Source: Bog-756 sp963777665 (GTDB lineage: Bacteria > Actinomycetota > Acidimicrobiia > Acidimicrobiales > RAAP-2). Taken from it: a stretch of 64,000 bases of DNA. Every line of letters starts with the position of its first letter. The first letter of the stretch is position 1. The position numbers and the translations under genes are program-made. The notes under the pieces are model-generated. The model saw only the letters and a list, made by a program, of their open reading frames with translations, did not search any database and was not told the origin of the DNA. The stretch spans positions 158,500-222,499 of the forward strand of contig CAVZRJ010000012.1 in NCBI GenBank assembly GCA_963777665.1, written 5' to 3'. Below, in pieces: positions 1 through 8,297 of the stretch.

Positions 1-561
1 CTCCCGGGACTGCTCGATGACGTCAAACTCGGGACCGAGGATCTCGGCCAGCTCGGCTGCCGAATACCGAGCCACCGGAAGGCCCGAGCAGTATTCCGGT
101 CCGCCCAAGGCGAATGTCGCCATGATCACGATGCCGTCCGGCCGCAGGGCGGATCGAAGGGTATAGATGTACTGCTTGCGGTCGCTCGAGTCCACGAGGA
201 AGTGGAAGACGGCTCGGTCGTGCCAGAGATCGAAGTGCCGCTCTGGCTTCCACGCAAGCAGGTCTCTATTGAGAAGCGATAGGTGGGAGTCGATGCCACG
301 TCGCTGCCGGACAGTCTCCAGAGCGGTCTTGGAGGCATCCAGCACGGACACATCACTGAATCCTCGGTCCAAGAGCTCGTCAGCCAGTACCGAGGCGCCG
401 CCACCGATGTCGATGACGGCTGCGCCTCCGCGGATCCCCAAGCGCTCGATCAACTCGACCGATGTGGTAGCTGTGGGCTGAAACCAACTGACCCCGGATG
501 GCCCACGGGACCCATAGGCCGCATCCCAACGCTCCGCACGTCGAGCATCGGGCATCGGCAC
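1..561 (-). CDS. Class I SAM-dependent methyltransferase, C-terminus cut by window edge
   Basis: The reverse strand reads as one open frame from GTG at 561 down to base 1. A GGAGGT Shine-Dalgarno lies six bases before the GTG; an ATG two codons later is an alternative start. About residue 45 is the glycine-rich SAM-binding motif VIDIGGGAS followed by LADELLDRG, then an acidic residue after strand 2 (VSVLDAS) and the FDLWHDRAVFHFL segment, the usual order in class I (Rossmann) methyltransferases. After the motif come DGIVIMATFALGGPE and PVARYSAAEL, typical of the UbiE/Tam-like group. The N-terminus contains ERWDAAYGSRG, common in small-molecule methyltransferases. The substrate cannot be told. 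The last part of the protein lies outside the window. No other gene here overlaps it. Confidence 0.85.
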   Translation of the reverse strand, partial: MPMPDARRAERWDAAYGSRGPSGVSWFQPTATTSVELIERLGIRGGAAVIDIGGGASVLADELLDRGFSDVSVLDASKTALETVRQRRGIDSHLSLLNRDLLAWKPERHFDLWHDRAVFHFLVDSSDRKQYIYTLRSALRPDGIVIMATFALGGPEYCSGLPVARYSAAELAEILGPEFDVIEQSRE

Positions 562-639
562 ATCACCCACCTCCAGAGGTGACGCCGAGTCGACATCCCT
601 GCGCGTACGACGAGGGAGGCCCCTGCCTCCGGCAGCAAC

Positions 640-645
640 TACCCT
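640..645 (+). promoter_or_regulatory. -10 box TACCCT, probable leaderless start of the APH gene
   Basis: TACCCT lies seven bases before the GTG at 653, leaving no room for a Shine-Dalgarno. This spacing recurs at many genes in the window and fits leaderless transcription. Inference from spacing only. Confidence 0.4.
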
Positions 646-652
646 CGGCCGG

Positions 653-1354
653 GTGAGGGAACCGGGGCCACTCTTGGCGGCCGGGCGAGACGCCGACATC
701 TTTGAGTACGGCCCCGGACTCGTGCTGAGGCGCTCTCGGGAGGGACGCTCGTTGGCACGAGAGGCTCAGGTCATGGACTATGTCCGGTCCCAGGGATACC
801 CCGTGCCTGCGGTTGAGGAAGTCAGCGCCGACGGCCTCAACATGGTCCTCGAACGCATCGAGGGTGCCGACATGGTGGCCGTGATGTCAAAGCGGCCGTG
901 GACGATCCCACGCCAAGGGAGACTCCTGGCCGACCTCCACCGTCGGCTTCATGACGTGAGCGCACCTGACTGGCTGGACGATCCACCGGTGGGTCGTGGG
1001 AATTGCATCCTCCACCTCGACCTGCATCCGCTGAATGTGATGATCGGTCCGGCCGGCCCGGTTGTCATCGACTGGACCGGTGCGTGCCGAGGTGATCCCG
1101 CTGTGGACGTGGCGTTGGCATGGGTCCTGATGGCGGCAGGCGAGGCGCCGACCGGTCGATTGATCGGCACGGTCCTTGGTCGTGCCCGCTCGGTGTTGGT
1201 GAAGAGCTTCATTCGCTCATTCGATCTGGATGACGTGAGGCGGATCGCTTCCGAAGTCGTGGCCTGGAAGGTGACGGATCCCCATATGTCTGCCGCCGAG
1301 CAAACCCGAATGTGGCGGGTCGTAGAAGACGCCGGACGGTCCCCTGGCGGGTGA
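653..1354 (+). CDS. Aminoglycoside phosphotransferase (APH) family kinase
   Basis: A 233-residue protein-kinase-fold small-molecule kinase. Brenner's motif is visible as HLDLHPLNVM (catalytic Asp about residue 123, Asn about 128), and VIDW (Asp about 140) is the metal-binding Asp replacing the DFG motif. The N-terminal lobe has the VLRRS strand and an acidic stretch LAREAQVMDYV corresponding to the C-helix. Length is a little short for the family (usually 260-300), mostly in the C-terminal helical lobe. The family phosphorylates hydroxyls on antibiotics, choline or other metabolites; nothing here fixes the substrate, and resistance should not be assumed. Start GTG at 653 lies just after a -10-like TACCCT. 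Gene stands alone between the divergent methyltransferase and a convergent ABC exporter. Confidence 0.85.
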   Translation: MREPGPLLAAGRDADIFEYGPGLVLRRSREGRSLAREAQVMDYVRSQGYPVPAVEEVSADGLNMVLERIEGADMVAVMSKRPWTIPRQGRLLADLHRRLHDVSAPDWLDDPPVGRGNCILHLDLHPLNVMIGPAGPVVIDWTGACRGDPAVDVALAWVLMAAGEAPTGRLIGTVLGRARSVLVKSFIRSFDLDDVRRIASEVVAWKVTDPHMSAAEQTRMWRVVEDAGRSPGG

Positions 1355-1462
1355 CCGCTGACGGCCCGCACCAGTCACCAACCTACTCGTCGGCGGCCCA
1401 GATCGAGGGGTCGGCCACGCCAGGGCGGCGATCTGACGTGGCCTTCGACCGTCATCCGGCGC

Positions 1463-2368
1463 TCAAGCGTCGCGGCGCACGAGGACCCAACAGCCGATCC
1501 CCAGGATCACCACGGTGTAGAGCACGAGCAGGGCGAAACCGGTCCACGGACTGAACGCAGGCCCGATGCGATCGGGCAAAGCGCGGGTTGAGAACATGAC
1601 CAGACCGATGTTGGCCGGAAGGTAGCGGGCCACAGCATTGCCGATCGACACGGGCAACGCCTGGACGATGAGGGGCAGGACCAGCACCAACCCGACGAAG
1701 GCGGAAATCGCGCCGGCAGTATGTCGGATGATGGTGGCCAGACCCAGAGCCAGCAGCCCGAGCACAGCCAGATAGAGACCGGCACCGACCACGGCTCTCA
1801 GGACGCCTGCTTGCCCCAACGACGCGGAGCCGCTCGAGAGAGCGGCCTGAATGTTGTGGGGGACCGCGAGCCCGAGTTGATGGGCCCGCTGAGTGACCGC
1901 CGCCGACGACCCGACAGCGTGCTTGCCCGACAAGATGGCCTGGCCGACGGCGAACGCGCTAAAGCTGAGGATCTCACTGACCACCACCGCCACGGCACCG
2001 AACACGAGGATCTTGGCGGCCAGCACAACGGGACGACGGGGCACCGCCGACAACGTGGCTCGAATGGTACCGGTTCCGTATTCGGCGCTCATGACTAGCA
2101 CACCGAGCACGCCGAAGATGAGCTGGCCGAGGAAGATGCCGATCAGGCTTCGGCGGGTCGGATCCTCGATGATGTCGGATGGGCTCACCGTGCCGGTACC
2201 CAGTGCGCACAAGCCCACTACGGCGACCACCGTTGCGACAAGTGTCCACATCGTCGAGCGGACCGACCAGAGCTTGGTCCACTCGGCGGCCATGGCTCGA
2301 CGCAGACCGACGCGGCCCGGCGGCTGCTCGATTACGAACGGGCTCGGAGCCTCGAGCACCGCAGTCAC
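1463..2368 (-). CDS. ABC-2 type transporter permease
   Basis: Integral membrane permease of 301 residues partnering the ATPase encoded directly upstream; its GTG start overlaps that gene's TGA (GTGA), so the two are translationally coupled. After a soluble start (AAEWTKLWSVRSTMWTL, the amphipathic segment typical of ABC-2 permeases) there are about six hydrophobic segments: VATVVAVVGLCALG, LIFGVLGVLVM, ILVFGAVAVVVSEIL, a leucine- and valine-rich stretch near 185-205, FVGLVLVLPLIVQAL, and a last one LLVLYTVVILGIGCWVL ending in RRDA. The motif EYGTGTIRATLSAVPRR between segments 2 and 3 is characteristic of the Gram-positive ABC-2 exporters that move peptides, lantibiotics or drugs. Substrate unknown. 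Confidence 0.9.
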   Translation of the reverse strand: MTAVLEAPSPFVIEQPPGRVGLRRAMAAEWTKLWSVRSTMWTLVATVVAVVGLCALGTGTVSPSDIIEDPTRRSLIGIFLGQLIFGVLGVLVMSAEYGTGTIRATLSAVPRRPVVLAAKILVFGAVAVVVSEILSFSAFAVGQAILSGKHAVGSSAAVTQRAHQLGLAVPHNIQAALSSGSASLGQAGVLRAVVGAGLYLAVLGLLALGLATIIRHTAGAISAFVGLVLVLPLIVQALPVSIGNAVARYLPANIGLVMFSTRALPDRIGPAFSPWTGFALLVLYTVVILGIGCWVLVRRDA

Positions 2369-3267
2369 GATCCACCTCGAAACTCGACGGCTTCGTCGGT
2401 CAGCTCCATGAAGGCATCCTCCAGTGACGCAACAGGGGTGAGTTCGTGCAGAGCGATGCCCATGGACGCGGCAAGGTCACCTACCTCCGGTGCTGACAGG
2501 CCGGTTACGGTCATGGATCCGTCGGGATCGGAGATGACTGTCCCGCCCCCATTGATCACGGTGTCAGACAACTCGTGCGGAGCCGGCGTGCGCACCTTGA
2601 CCGACTGACGAGAGCTGCTAGCCACGAAATCAGCCACAGAGGTCTCTGCGATCAGCTTGCCCTTGCCGATGACGACCAGGTGGTCGGCAGTGAGGGCCAT
2701 CTCAGCCATGAGGTGGCTCGAAACGAACACCGTGCGACCCTCACCGGCCAGCTTCTTGCACAGGGTGCGCACCCAGCGGATACCTTCGGGGTCGAGGCCG
2801 TTCACCGGTTCGTCGAACAGCAGCACCCCAGGGTCGCCGAGCAGGGCGGCGGCGATTCCGAGGCGTTGGCCCATGCCGAGCGAGAATTTGCCCACCCGCT
2901 TGCCGGCCACCGAGGTGAGTCCTACGAGCTCGATCACCTCGTCGACGCGGACCCGTGGGATGCCGTTGCTCCGGGCCAGTGTGAGCAGATGGGCGCGGGC
3001 AGAGCGACCGGGATGGATGGCCTTCGCTTCGAGGAGCCCGCCCACTTCCCGCAGTGGCCAGGGGAGGTCGTGGTAGCGCCGCCCCAACACGGTGACGGAG
3101 CCCGACGCGGGCGAGTCGAGGCCCATGATCATGCGCATCGTGGTCGACTTGCCCGACCCGTTGGGCCCGAGGAAGCCGGTCACGGTCCCCGGCCGCACGT
3201 CGAAGGAAAGGTCGTCGACGGCCACGACGTTGCCGAACCGCTTTGAGAGCCCCCGGGCTTCGATCAC
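2365..3267 (-). CDS. ABC transporter ATP-binding protein (drug/peptide exporter type)
   Basis: 300-residue nucleotide-binding subunit of the exporter. Walker A is GPNGSGKST at about residues 34-42, the signature is the variant SLGMGQRLGIAAA instead of LSGGQ, Walker B is VLLFDEP followed by the D-loop NGLDPEG, and the switch His is in VSSHLMAEM. The SLGMxQR signature is usual in the subfamily that pairs with ABC-2 permeases. A C-terminal extension of about 80 residues after the core (VKVRTPAPHEL onward) is also typical. Start GTG at 3267 has a -10-like TAAGGC seven to eight bases upstream. The pair forms a two-gene operon with no substrate gene next to it. Confidence 0.93.
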   Translation of the reverse strand: MIEARGLSKRFGNVVAVDDLSFDVRPGTVTGFLGPNGSGKSTTMRMIMGLDSPASGSVTVLGRRYHDLPWPLREVGGLLEAKAIHPGRSARAHLLTLARSNGIPRVRVDEVIELVGLTSVAGKRVGKFSLGMGQRLGIAAALLGDPGVLLFDEPVNGLDPEGIRWVRTLCKKLAGEGRTVFVSSHLMAEMALTADHLVVIGKGKLIAETSVADFVASSSRQSVKVRTPAPHELSDTVINGGGTVISDPDGSMTVTGLSAPEVGDLAASMGIALHELTPVASLEDAFMELTDEAVEFRGGS

Positions 3268-3274
3268 TTGCCCA

Positions 3275-3280
3275 GCCTTA
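3275..3280 (-). promoter_or_regulatory. -10-like TAAGGC upstream of the ABC exporter operon
   Basis: On the reverse strand TAAGGC precedes the GTG start at 3267 by seven bases. It fits the leaderless pattern seen elsewhere in the window, but the hexamer is weak. Confidence 0.25.
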
Positions 3281-3360
3281 CACGGCGACCCGCCTTGTGG
3301 GTATCAGGGAGAACCCTGATCGGGGGAGGAAGGGCCTCTAGCAGGTCCAGGGTGATCCAA

Positions 3361-4332
3361 TCAGCCCGCTACTGGCAGGACAAGAGAGCACGTGGGGCGG
3401 AATGATGGGTCATCGGGACCGAGAGCGTTCATGACGTCTTGGAGGGCGATGGGGTCGTAGAGGATGCCCAGATGCTCGGTGAAATCGGTCGAGCATTGGT
3501 CCTGTAACAAGATGTTCCGCACACTGGGGGCCGCTGGCAAGAAGGCATTCCGATACGGCGTCACCACCTCGTCGAACTTGCTCTCGATCACCACGTAGCG
3601 AACAGCCGTGGAGATGCCTCCCGCAGCGTTGAGGTGTTGGAGGAAGGTCGAGCCGACCAATTGTTGCGTGCACGACACGCAGCCGGCCAAGCTCAGCACC
3701 GGTAGCCCGATGTCGCCGAACAGCGAAGCAAGTGCGCCCACGCCGTCCACTGTGGTCCCCTGATTGGAGGGGGCGAGTCCGACGAGCATGTGCACGTGTG
3801 GCGCCCCGCCCAGGAACTGGATGTAGTAGCGCGGCATCATGCCGCCTTGAGAATGACCCACCAGATCCACCTGTGCAGCGCCTGTGGCAGCCAGTACCTT
3901 GCTGGTGAATGCGGCGAGCTGGCCCGCAGACCGAACGATGTCGGCCAAGCCGTAGAAGTGGCCGGCAGTGGAAGCGTCGGCGCCGTAGTTGAAGGCATAG
4001 ACGCAGTAGCCGGCGTTGGCCAGCATGGGCGAGAGCGCTTGCCAACTGAAGTTCTCGTTCGCCAGCGTGCCATGGACCAGGATGACCGGATTCGGGTGGC
4101 TGGCCGAGGGTCGGCAGCTCCAGAGGTCTGATCCCGGAGGGTTGCCGCCGGGATCAGTGAATTCGGTGGTGAGCCCCGAAGACAAATTGCCGACAGGTAA
4201 GGGCGCTGCTTCTGCCACTCCGGACGCGACCAAACAGATCAGTCCGGCGAGCATCGCAGCCGGGACTGCCCGCCGAGCTGTCCGACCCATCCCGGCTGCC
4301 AGCCGTCGTACCCGCATCGTGGATCCCCGCAT
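3361..4332 (-). CDS. Secreted triacylglycerol lipase / alpha-beta hydrolase
   Basis: 323-residue exported lipase. The N-terminus is basic (RVRRLAAGMGRTARR), followed by a hydrophobic stretch AMLAGLICLVASGV and a likely signal-peptidase site after AEA. Beyond it, PVILVHGTL is the oxyanion-strand motif and DLVGHSQGG carries the nucleophile Ser (about residue 161). Candidate Asp and His are in ESKFDEVVTPY and DFTEHLGI. The arrangement matches the Streptomyces/Propionibacterium class 2 lipase family, which acts on extracellular esters. Several cysteines (WSC, AGYC, AGCVSC, DQC) may form disulfides. ATG at 4332 gives the full basic region; ATG at 4320 is an alternative, and a TTG lies one codon upstream. 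It sits alone; the roughly 275 bases between it and the TetR gene show nothing convincing. Confidence 0.88.
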   Translation of the reverse strand: MRGSTMRVRRLAAGMGRTARRAVPAAMLAGLICLVASGVAEAAPLPVGNLSSGLTTEFTDPGGNPPGSDLWSCRPSASHPNPVILVHGTLANENFSWQALSPMLANAGYCVYAFNYGADASTAGHFYGLADIVRSAGQLAAFTSKVLAATGAAQVDLVGHSQGGMMPRYYIQFLGGAPHVHMLVGLAPSNQGTTVDGVGALASLFGDIGLPVLSLAGCVSCTQQLVGSTFLQHLNAAGGISTAVRYVVIESKFDEVVTPYRNAFLPAAPSVRNILLQDQCSTDFTEHLGILYDPIALQDVMNALGPDDPSFRPTCSLVLPVAG

Positions 4333-4609
4333 CAATCGTTGTCGAACGCTGCCGTCGTGCTCGGCGACATACCCGGTGGTGACGTATCCAAACCGCAGCG
4401 TTGGTCACCCGGAGCGCGGGGCCGGCGCCGTCACTCACGTCGACTGACGAAGGGCCCCATGCAACTCGGGCGACTGGACGCGACGGTCCCCGGAGAACCC
4501 GGACGATCGCGGAGCAGAGCTCATCGAACCCGTGTGTCGTCAGTCACCCTGACCACGCAATACGCCGCGGAAATCGGCGGAAAGGCCGGACTCCCCAGGC
4601 CATATGAGG

Positions 4610-5290
4610 TCAGTGAGATGGTCGCACGACGGCGGCACGGCTCATCGTGCGCTGTTCGAGCCAACGGTCGGCGGCGGCACGGACCATCCCAACGATGCCG
4701 AAACCCCAGATTTCTGCTGCGCCCGTGTCCATACCCGCTTGCCGCATGAACTCAGCGATAACGCCGGTTGCGTGGAGGCCGACGATGGTGACGTAGTCCT
4801 CCAGATCACGGTGCCGAACCACAAATCGATACAACTCCGGACGGGACTCGATGCTGCCCAGGTAGGCGTCGATGCCGGCAGCCAGTTTGGCCCGAGGCGA
4901 CTTGGCGGCGTCGATGGCGATCGTCGTCTCTTCCACCACCTGTTCGGCCGCGGTGCGCCCCACCTCCACGAAGAGGTCCCCCTTGTCCTTGAAGTAGCGG
5001 TAGAAGACCGGTTTGGCGATCCCCGATGCCTTCGAAATGTCGTCCATTCCGACATCGGCACCGAGATCAGAGACGACCGCCATGGCGGCTGCGATGAGTT
5101 CTCGGCGCCGGGATTCTCGGTGGGCCTTCCAGCGCTCGCTGCGGCCATCCCGTCGCGACGCACCTGAGGTCTGGCGGGTCGAGGGTCGGGCGGTGAGCGC
5201 TGTGGCCCCCTTGTCGGGCCGTGCCGCTGTCAGGTCGTCGAGCTGGCATCTCAGCGCACCGACCGTTGAGCAGCGGATGCATGTTTGCAT
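4610..5290 (-). CDS. TetR family regulator, divergent from desaturase operon
   Basis: 226-residue repressor. The N-terminal helix-turn-helix is ELIAAAMAVVSDLGADVG followed by DISKASGIAKPVFYRYFKD, the classic TetR recognition-helix pattern with the YRYFKDKGDLF anchor. About 55 residues precede the HTH, longer than usual, so an internal start is possible; ATG at 5290 is favoured because it lies just beside the shared divergent promoter. The C-terminal ligand domain (YRFVVRHRDLEDY, MVRAAADRWLEQ) resembles regulators of fatty-acid genes. Its position 56 bases from the ferredoxin reductase and desaturase genes, with a palindrome between, suggests it represses them and itself. A much longer open frame upstream in the same phase is only antisense to the reductase. 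Confidence 0.88.
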   Translation of the reverse strand: MQTCIRCSTVGALRCQLDDLTAARPDKGATALTARPSTRQTSGASRRDGRSERWKAHRESRRRELIAAAMAVVSDLGADVGMDDISKASGIAKPVFYRYFKDKGDLFVEVGRTAAEQVVEETTIAIDAAKSPRAKLAAGIDAYLGSIESRPELYRFVVRHRDLEDYVTIVGLHATGVIAEFMRQAGMDTGAAEIWGFGIVGMVRAAADRWLEQRTMSRAAVVRPSH

Positions 5291-5297
5291 CTTATCT

Positions 5298-5312
5298 GTT
5301 ACGGGCAGTAAC
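5298..5312. promoter_or_regulatory. Palindrome GTTAC-N5-GTAAC, candidate TetR operator
   Basis: GTTACGGGCAGTAAC has perfect 5-bp arms around a 5-bp spacer. It lies eight bases outside the TetR start and about 35 before the ferredoxin reductase start, in the only non-coding space between them. Binding by the adjacent TetR protein is an inference. Confidence 0.5.
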
Positions 5313-5346
5313 ATATAACTGATCCTCTTCACGCTCGGAGCCGACC

Positions 5347-6514
5347 ATGAGTGTTCCGACAAAACTGCGTAGGCCCGGGAGCGATCCGAGTTCGACCCAT
5401 CTGCGGACGACGCTCGTGGCAGCGGCACCGGTCCAGGCTCGGCGGCCACATTCGTCCGGAGCGTCGTCAGCCCGCATGACCACCCCTCTGCTGCCGGACG
5501 ACTACCTGCACATGGTGAATCCACTGTGGTCGGCCCGCGAGCTGCGCGGGAAGGATCATTGAGGTCGTTCCCGAGACCGGCGACGCCGCCACCCTGGTCA
5601 TCAAGCCCGGATGGGGTTGGAACTTCAGCTACCAGGCGGGCCAGTACGTCGGCATCGGCGTGCACCTCGACGGCAAGTGGCACTGGCGCTCCTATTCCAT
5701 CAGCTCCTCCCCCGCCGATGGCAGCCCGAGACGTCGCGGCGGCCAGCTGACGATCACGGTCAAGGCGATGCCCGAGGGATTCCTGTCCGAGCACCTGGTC
5801 CGCGGTCTCGAGCCCGGGACCATCGTCCGCCTCGCGCTGCCCCAGGGCGAGTTCGTGCTGCCCGATCCCCCGCCGGCCAAGATCCTGTTCTGGACCGGGG
5901 GGAGTGGCATCACGCCGGTGATGTCCATGCTGCGCACGCTGGACCGCCGGGACACCATGCCCGACGTCGTCCACATCCACTCCGCCCCGACCATGGACGC
6001 TGCCATCTTCCGCGAGGAGCGGCTCGCCCTGGCGGCGCGACACGCGCGGGCTCCAGCTGATCGAGAACTTCGACGACCAGCACGGCATCCTCGACGTGGA
6101 CCGTCTCGCCGAAGTCTGCCCCGATTGGAAGACCCGCGAAGCCTGGGTCTGCGGTCCCGCTCCGATGCTGGCCGCCGCGGAGACGCCAATGGGAGCAGCG
6201 CCAAGCTCACAAGAAGGCTGCACCTGGAGCGGTTCTCCGCCGTACTCACCACGTCGGCCGAGGGAGGACGAGTCACGTTCGCCGCTTCCGGGAAGGCGGC
6301 CGAGGTCGACGGCGCCACCACCCTGCTCGAAGCGGGAGAGGCCGCCGGGATCCAGATGCCGTTCGGATGTCGCATGGGCATCTGCCACACCTGCATCGTC
6401 CCGTTGAAGAAGGGCATGGTCAAGGACCTGCGCAACGGCGCGGAATACCACGAGAACGCCGGCGTGCAGACCTGCATCACGGCCGCCGCCGGTGATTGCG
6501 TACTCGAGATCTAA
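5347..6514 (+). CDS. Ferredoxin-NAD(P)H oxidoreductase with C-terminal 2Fe-2S domain (frame-disrupted)
   Basis: Electron donor to the desaturase that follows. After frame repair the protein is about 387 residues: N-terminal MTTPLLPDDYLHMVNPLWS, a FAD-binding barrel with HWRSYSIS, an NAD-binding segment ILFWTGGSGITPVMSMLR, the EAWVCGPAPML motif, and a plant-type 2Fe-2S domain with FGCRMGICHTCIVPL and a fourth Cys in GVQTCIT. This matches the Rv3230c-like partner of mycobacterial DesA3. The given sequence needs four single extra bases removed, near 5548, 6047, 6185 and 6213, and all four are insertions (length 1168 less 4 is divisible by 3). Start ATG at 5347; the TAA at 6514 leads straight into AAGGAGG for the desaturase. 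Confidence 0.85.
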
Positions 6515-6526
6515 GGAGGAATGCCG

Positions 6527-7633
6527 ATGGCTATTTCAGACGTAGCGACGTTCGCTCATCTCAGCGACGCCGACGTCGAGGCGCTCGGCCGAGAGTTCGA
6601 TGCGATCCGCCAGGACATCGAGGAGTCTCGAGGCGCCGATGATGCCGCCTATATCGGCCGGATCATCTCCATTCAACGGCGGCTCATGGTGGCTGCTCGG
6701 CTGACCCTGTTCGCCAGCGGGTTTCCCCCGGCCTGGGTCGCCGGGACCGCCATGCTGGCGGCCGGGAAGATCCTCGAGAACATGGAGATCGGCCACAACG
6801 TCATGCACGGCCAGTGGGACTGGATGAACGATCCCGAAATCCACTCCGGCACCTGGGAGTGGGACAACACCTGCCCGGCCGAACAGTGGAAGCACTCCCA
6901 CAACTTCGTGCATCACACATTCACCAATGTGCTCGGCAAGGACAATGACGTGGGCTACGGCATCCTGCGGGTGACCAGCGACCAGAAGTGGCACCCGGTC
7001 AACCTGGGGCAGCCCGTGTACAACGCGCTCTTGGCCCTGCTCTTCGAATGGGGCGTCGCCCTGCACGATCTCGATATCGTGGCCATCCGCAAGCGCGAGA
7101 AGGATCCGACTGAGCTGAAACGTCAGCTCAAGGGGATCTGGCGCAAGGTGCGCCGCCAGGTGGGCAAGGACTACGTCATCTTCCCGCTGTTGTCCGGTCC
7201 CAATTTCTTGACCACGCTCTCGGCCAACGTGACGGCCAATCTGGTGCGCAATCTCTGGTCCTACATGATCATCTTCTGCGGGCATTTCCCGGATGGTGCC
7301 GAGAAGTTCACCGAGGAGGAGCTCGAGGACGAGAGCAAGGCCGAGTGGTATCTGCGCCAGCTGCTCGGTTCAGCCAACTTCGAGGGAAGCCGGTTCCTGC
7401 ACGTCATGGCCGGCAGCCTGGGCTATCAGATCGAGCACCACCTCTTTCCTGACCTGCCGAGCAACCGCTACCCCGAGATCGCCGAGCGCGTCCGAGCATT
7501 GTGCGAGAAGTACGACCTCCCCTATACAACCGGGCCCCTCTACCGACAGTACGGGCAGACGCTGCGCACCATCTTCAGGCTTAGCCTGCCGACCAAATCG
7601 ATCAGCCCCGTGCTCTCTTTGCCAAAGCCCTGA
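6527..7633 (+). CDS. Membrane fatty acid (acyl-CoA) desaturase, DesA3-like
   Basis: 368-residue di-iron desaturase inserting a double bond into acyl chains at the membrane, fed by the reductase encoded immediately upstream. The three His boxes are present: GHNVMH (about 89-94), HSHNFVHH (about 123-130) and QIEHHLF (about 305). Hydrophobic segments surround LTLFASGFPPAWVAGTAMLAAG and LLALLFEWGVALH. ATG at 6527 is preferred over ATG 6521 because the AAGGAGG motif ends eight bases before 6527 but only two before 6521. The frame is intact, unlike its neighbours. The pair with the TetR divergent gene forms a small regulated membrane-lipid unsaturation operon, as known for DesA3/Rv3230c systems. 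Confidence 0.93.
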   Translation: MAISDVATFAHLSDADVEALGREFDAIRQDIEESRGADDAAYIGRIISIQRRLMVAARLTLFASGFPPAWVAGTAMLAAGKILENMEIGHNVMHGQWDWMNDPEIHSGTWEWDNTCPAEQWKHSHNFVHHTFTNVLGKDNDVGYGILRVTSDQKWHPVNLGQPVYNALLALLFEWGVALHDLDIVAIRKREKDPTELKRQLKGIWRKVRRQVGKDYVIFPLLSGPNFLTTLSANVTANLVRNLWSYMIIFCGHFPDGAEKFTEEELEDESKAEWYLRQLLGSANFEGSRFLHVMAGSLGYQIEHHLFPDLPSNRYPEIAERVRALCEKYDLPYTTGPLYRQYGQTLRTIFRLSLPTKSISPVLSLPKP

Positions 7634-7717
7634 CGAGCAAACCCTCGAGAACTTCGCAACCATGCCGGACCCTGGACCTCTGGCTTGCACGGGGGACCCG
7701 GCGGCGACGCGTCGGTG

Positions 7718-8156
7718 CTAGTGGGCGGTGGGTAGCAGGTCCGTGTCGCGCACGCGCCGGGCGAGTGCCTCGAGCAGCTTGCGCATCACCGGGGGTGCCT
7801 TGGCCGTCAGCTTGAACAAGTCGGCGCGGTCCAGCTCGAGCACCTCGAGGTCGCTGGTCGCGAGTCACCGTGGCCGAGCGTGGCTCGCCGTCGATCAGGG
7901 AGAGCTCGCCGACCACGTCGCCCGGGCCCAGGAGTACCCGGCGCTTGCCGTCTCGAAGCATCTCTGCCCTCCCGGTGACGATGATGAAGGCGAGCCCGCC
8001 GGCCGCGCCCTGGCGGGTCATCACGGTGCCCTTCTTGAGCTCGGCCGGCACCGTGAGGGCGGCGACCTGACCAAGCTGCCTCTTGCTGCAGGTCGCAAAC
8101 AGCGGAATGTGCCCGAGGAGCTCAATCTTGCGAGCACGTCCGACGGATCCGATCAT
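7718..8156 (-). CDS. Cyclic-nucleotide-binding (CRP-like cNMP) domain protein, one frame break
   Basis: A single-domain protein of about 145 residues, with no DNA-binding or catalytic domain. The cNMP fold is visible: LLGHIPLFATCSKRQL, ELKKGTVMTRQGAAG, the FIIVTGRAEML strand, then the phosphate-binding cassette GELSLIDGEPRSATV with the family Glu and Arg. After SATV the frame is lost by one extra base near 7862; removing it gives TSDLEVLELDRADLFKLTA and an ending in RRVRDTDLLPTAH with stop at 7718. ATG at 8156 is used (GTG 8162 is possible); TAATCT on the reverse strand lies eight bases upstream. Proteins of this kind often serve as regulatory subunits or sit near Mce genes; no role is fixed here. 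Confidence 0.8.
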
Positions 8157-8164
8157 CGCCACCC

Positions 8165-8170
8165 AGATTA
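8165..8170 (-). promoter_or_regulatory. -10 box TAATCT upstream of the cNMP-domain gene
   Basis: Reverse-strand TAATCT sits eight bases before ATG 8156, consistent with a leaderless or very short leader transcript. Confidence 0.35.
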
Positions 8171-8297
8171 CCGAGCGTCGGGACTGCCGCGCCCGCTCCT
8201 GACCCTGCGAAGAAGACCGAGGGCGGCCGCTGTTGGCTCGGGCAGGTTACGGATGAAGTGCTCGGGGTATGACCCACGCCACACAGAAGGGGGACGC

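Noticed and set aside
653..1354. Aminoglycoside resistance gene
   Set aside because: The fold is that of the APH family but most members phosphorylate metabolites; there is no resistance context.
4610..6451. A 613-codon open frame on the reverse strand
   Set aside because: Only its last 226 codons encode the TetR protein; the rest is antisense to the ferredoxin reductase and desaturase promoter and has no conserved sequence.
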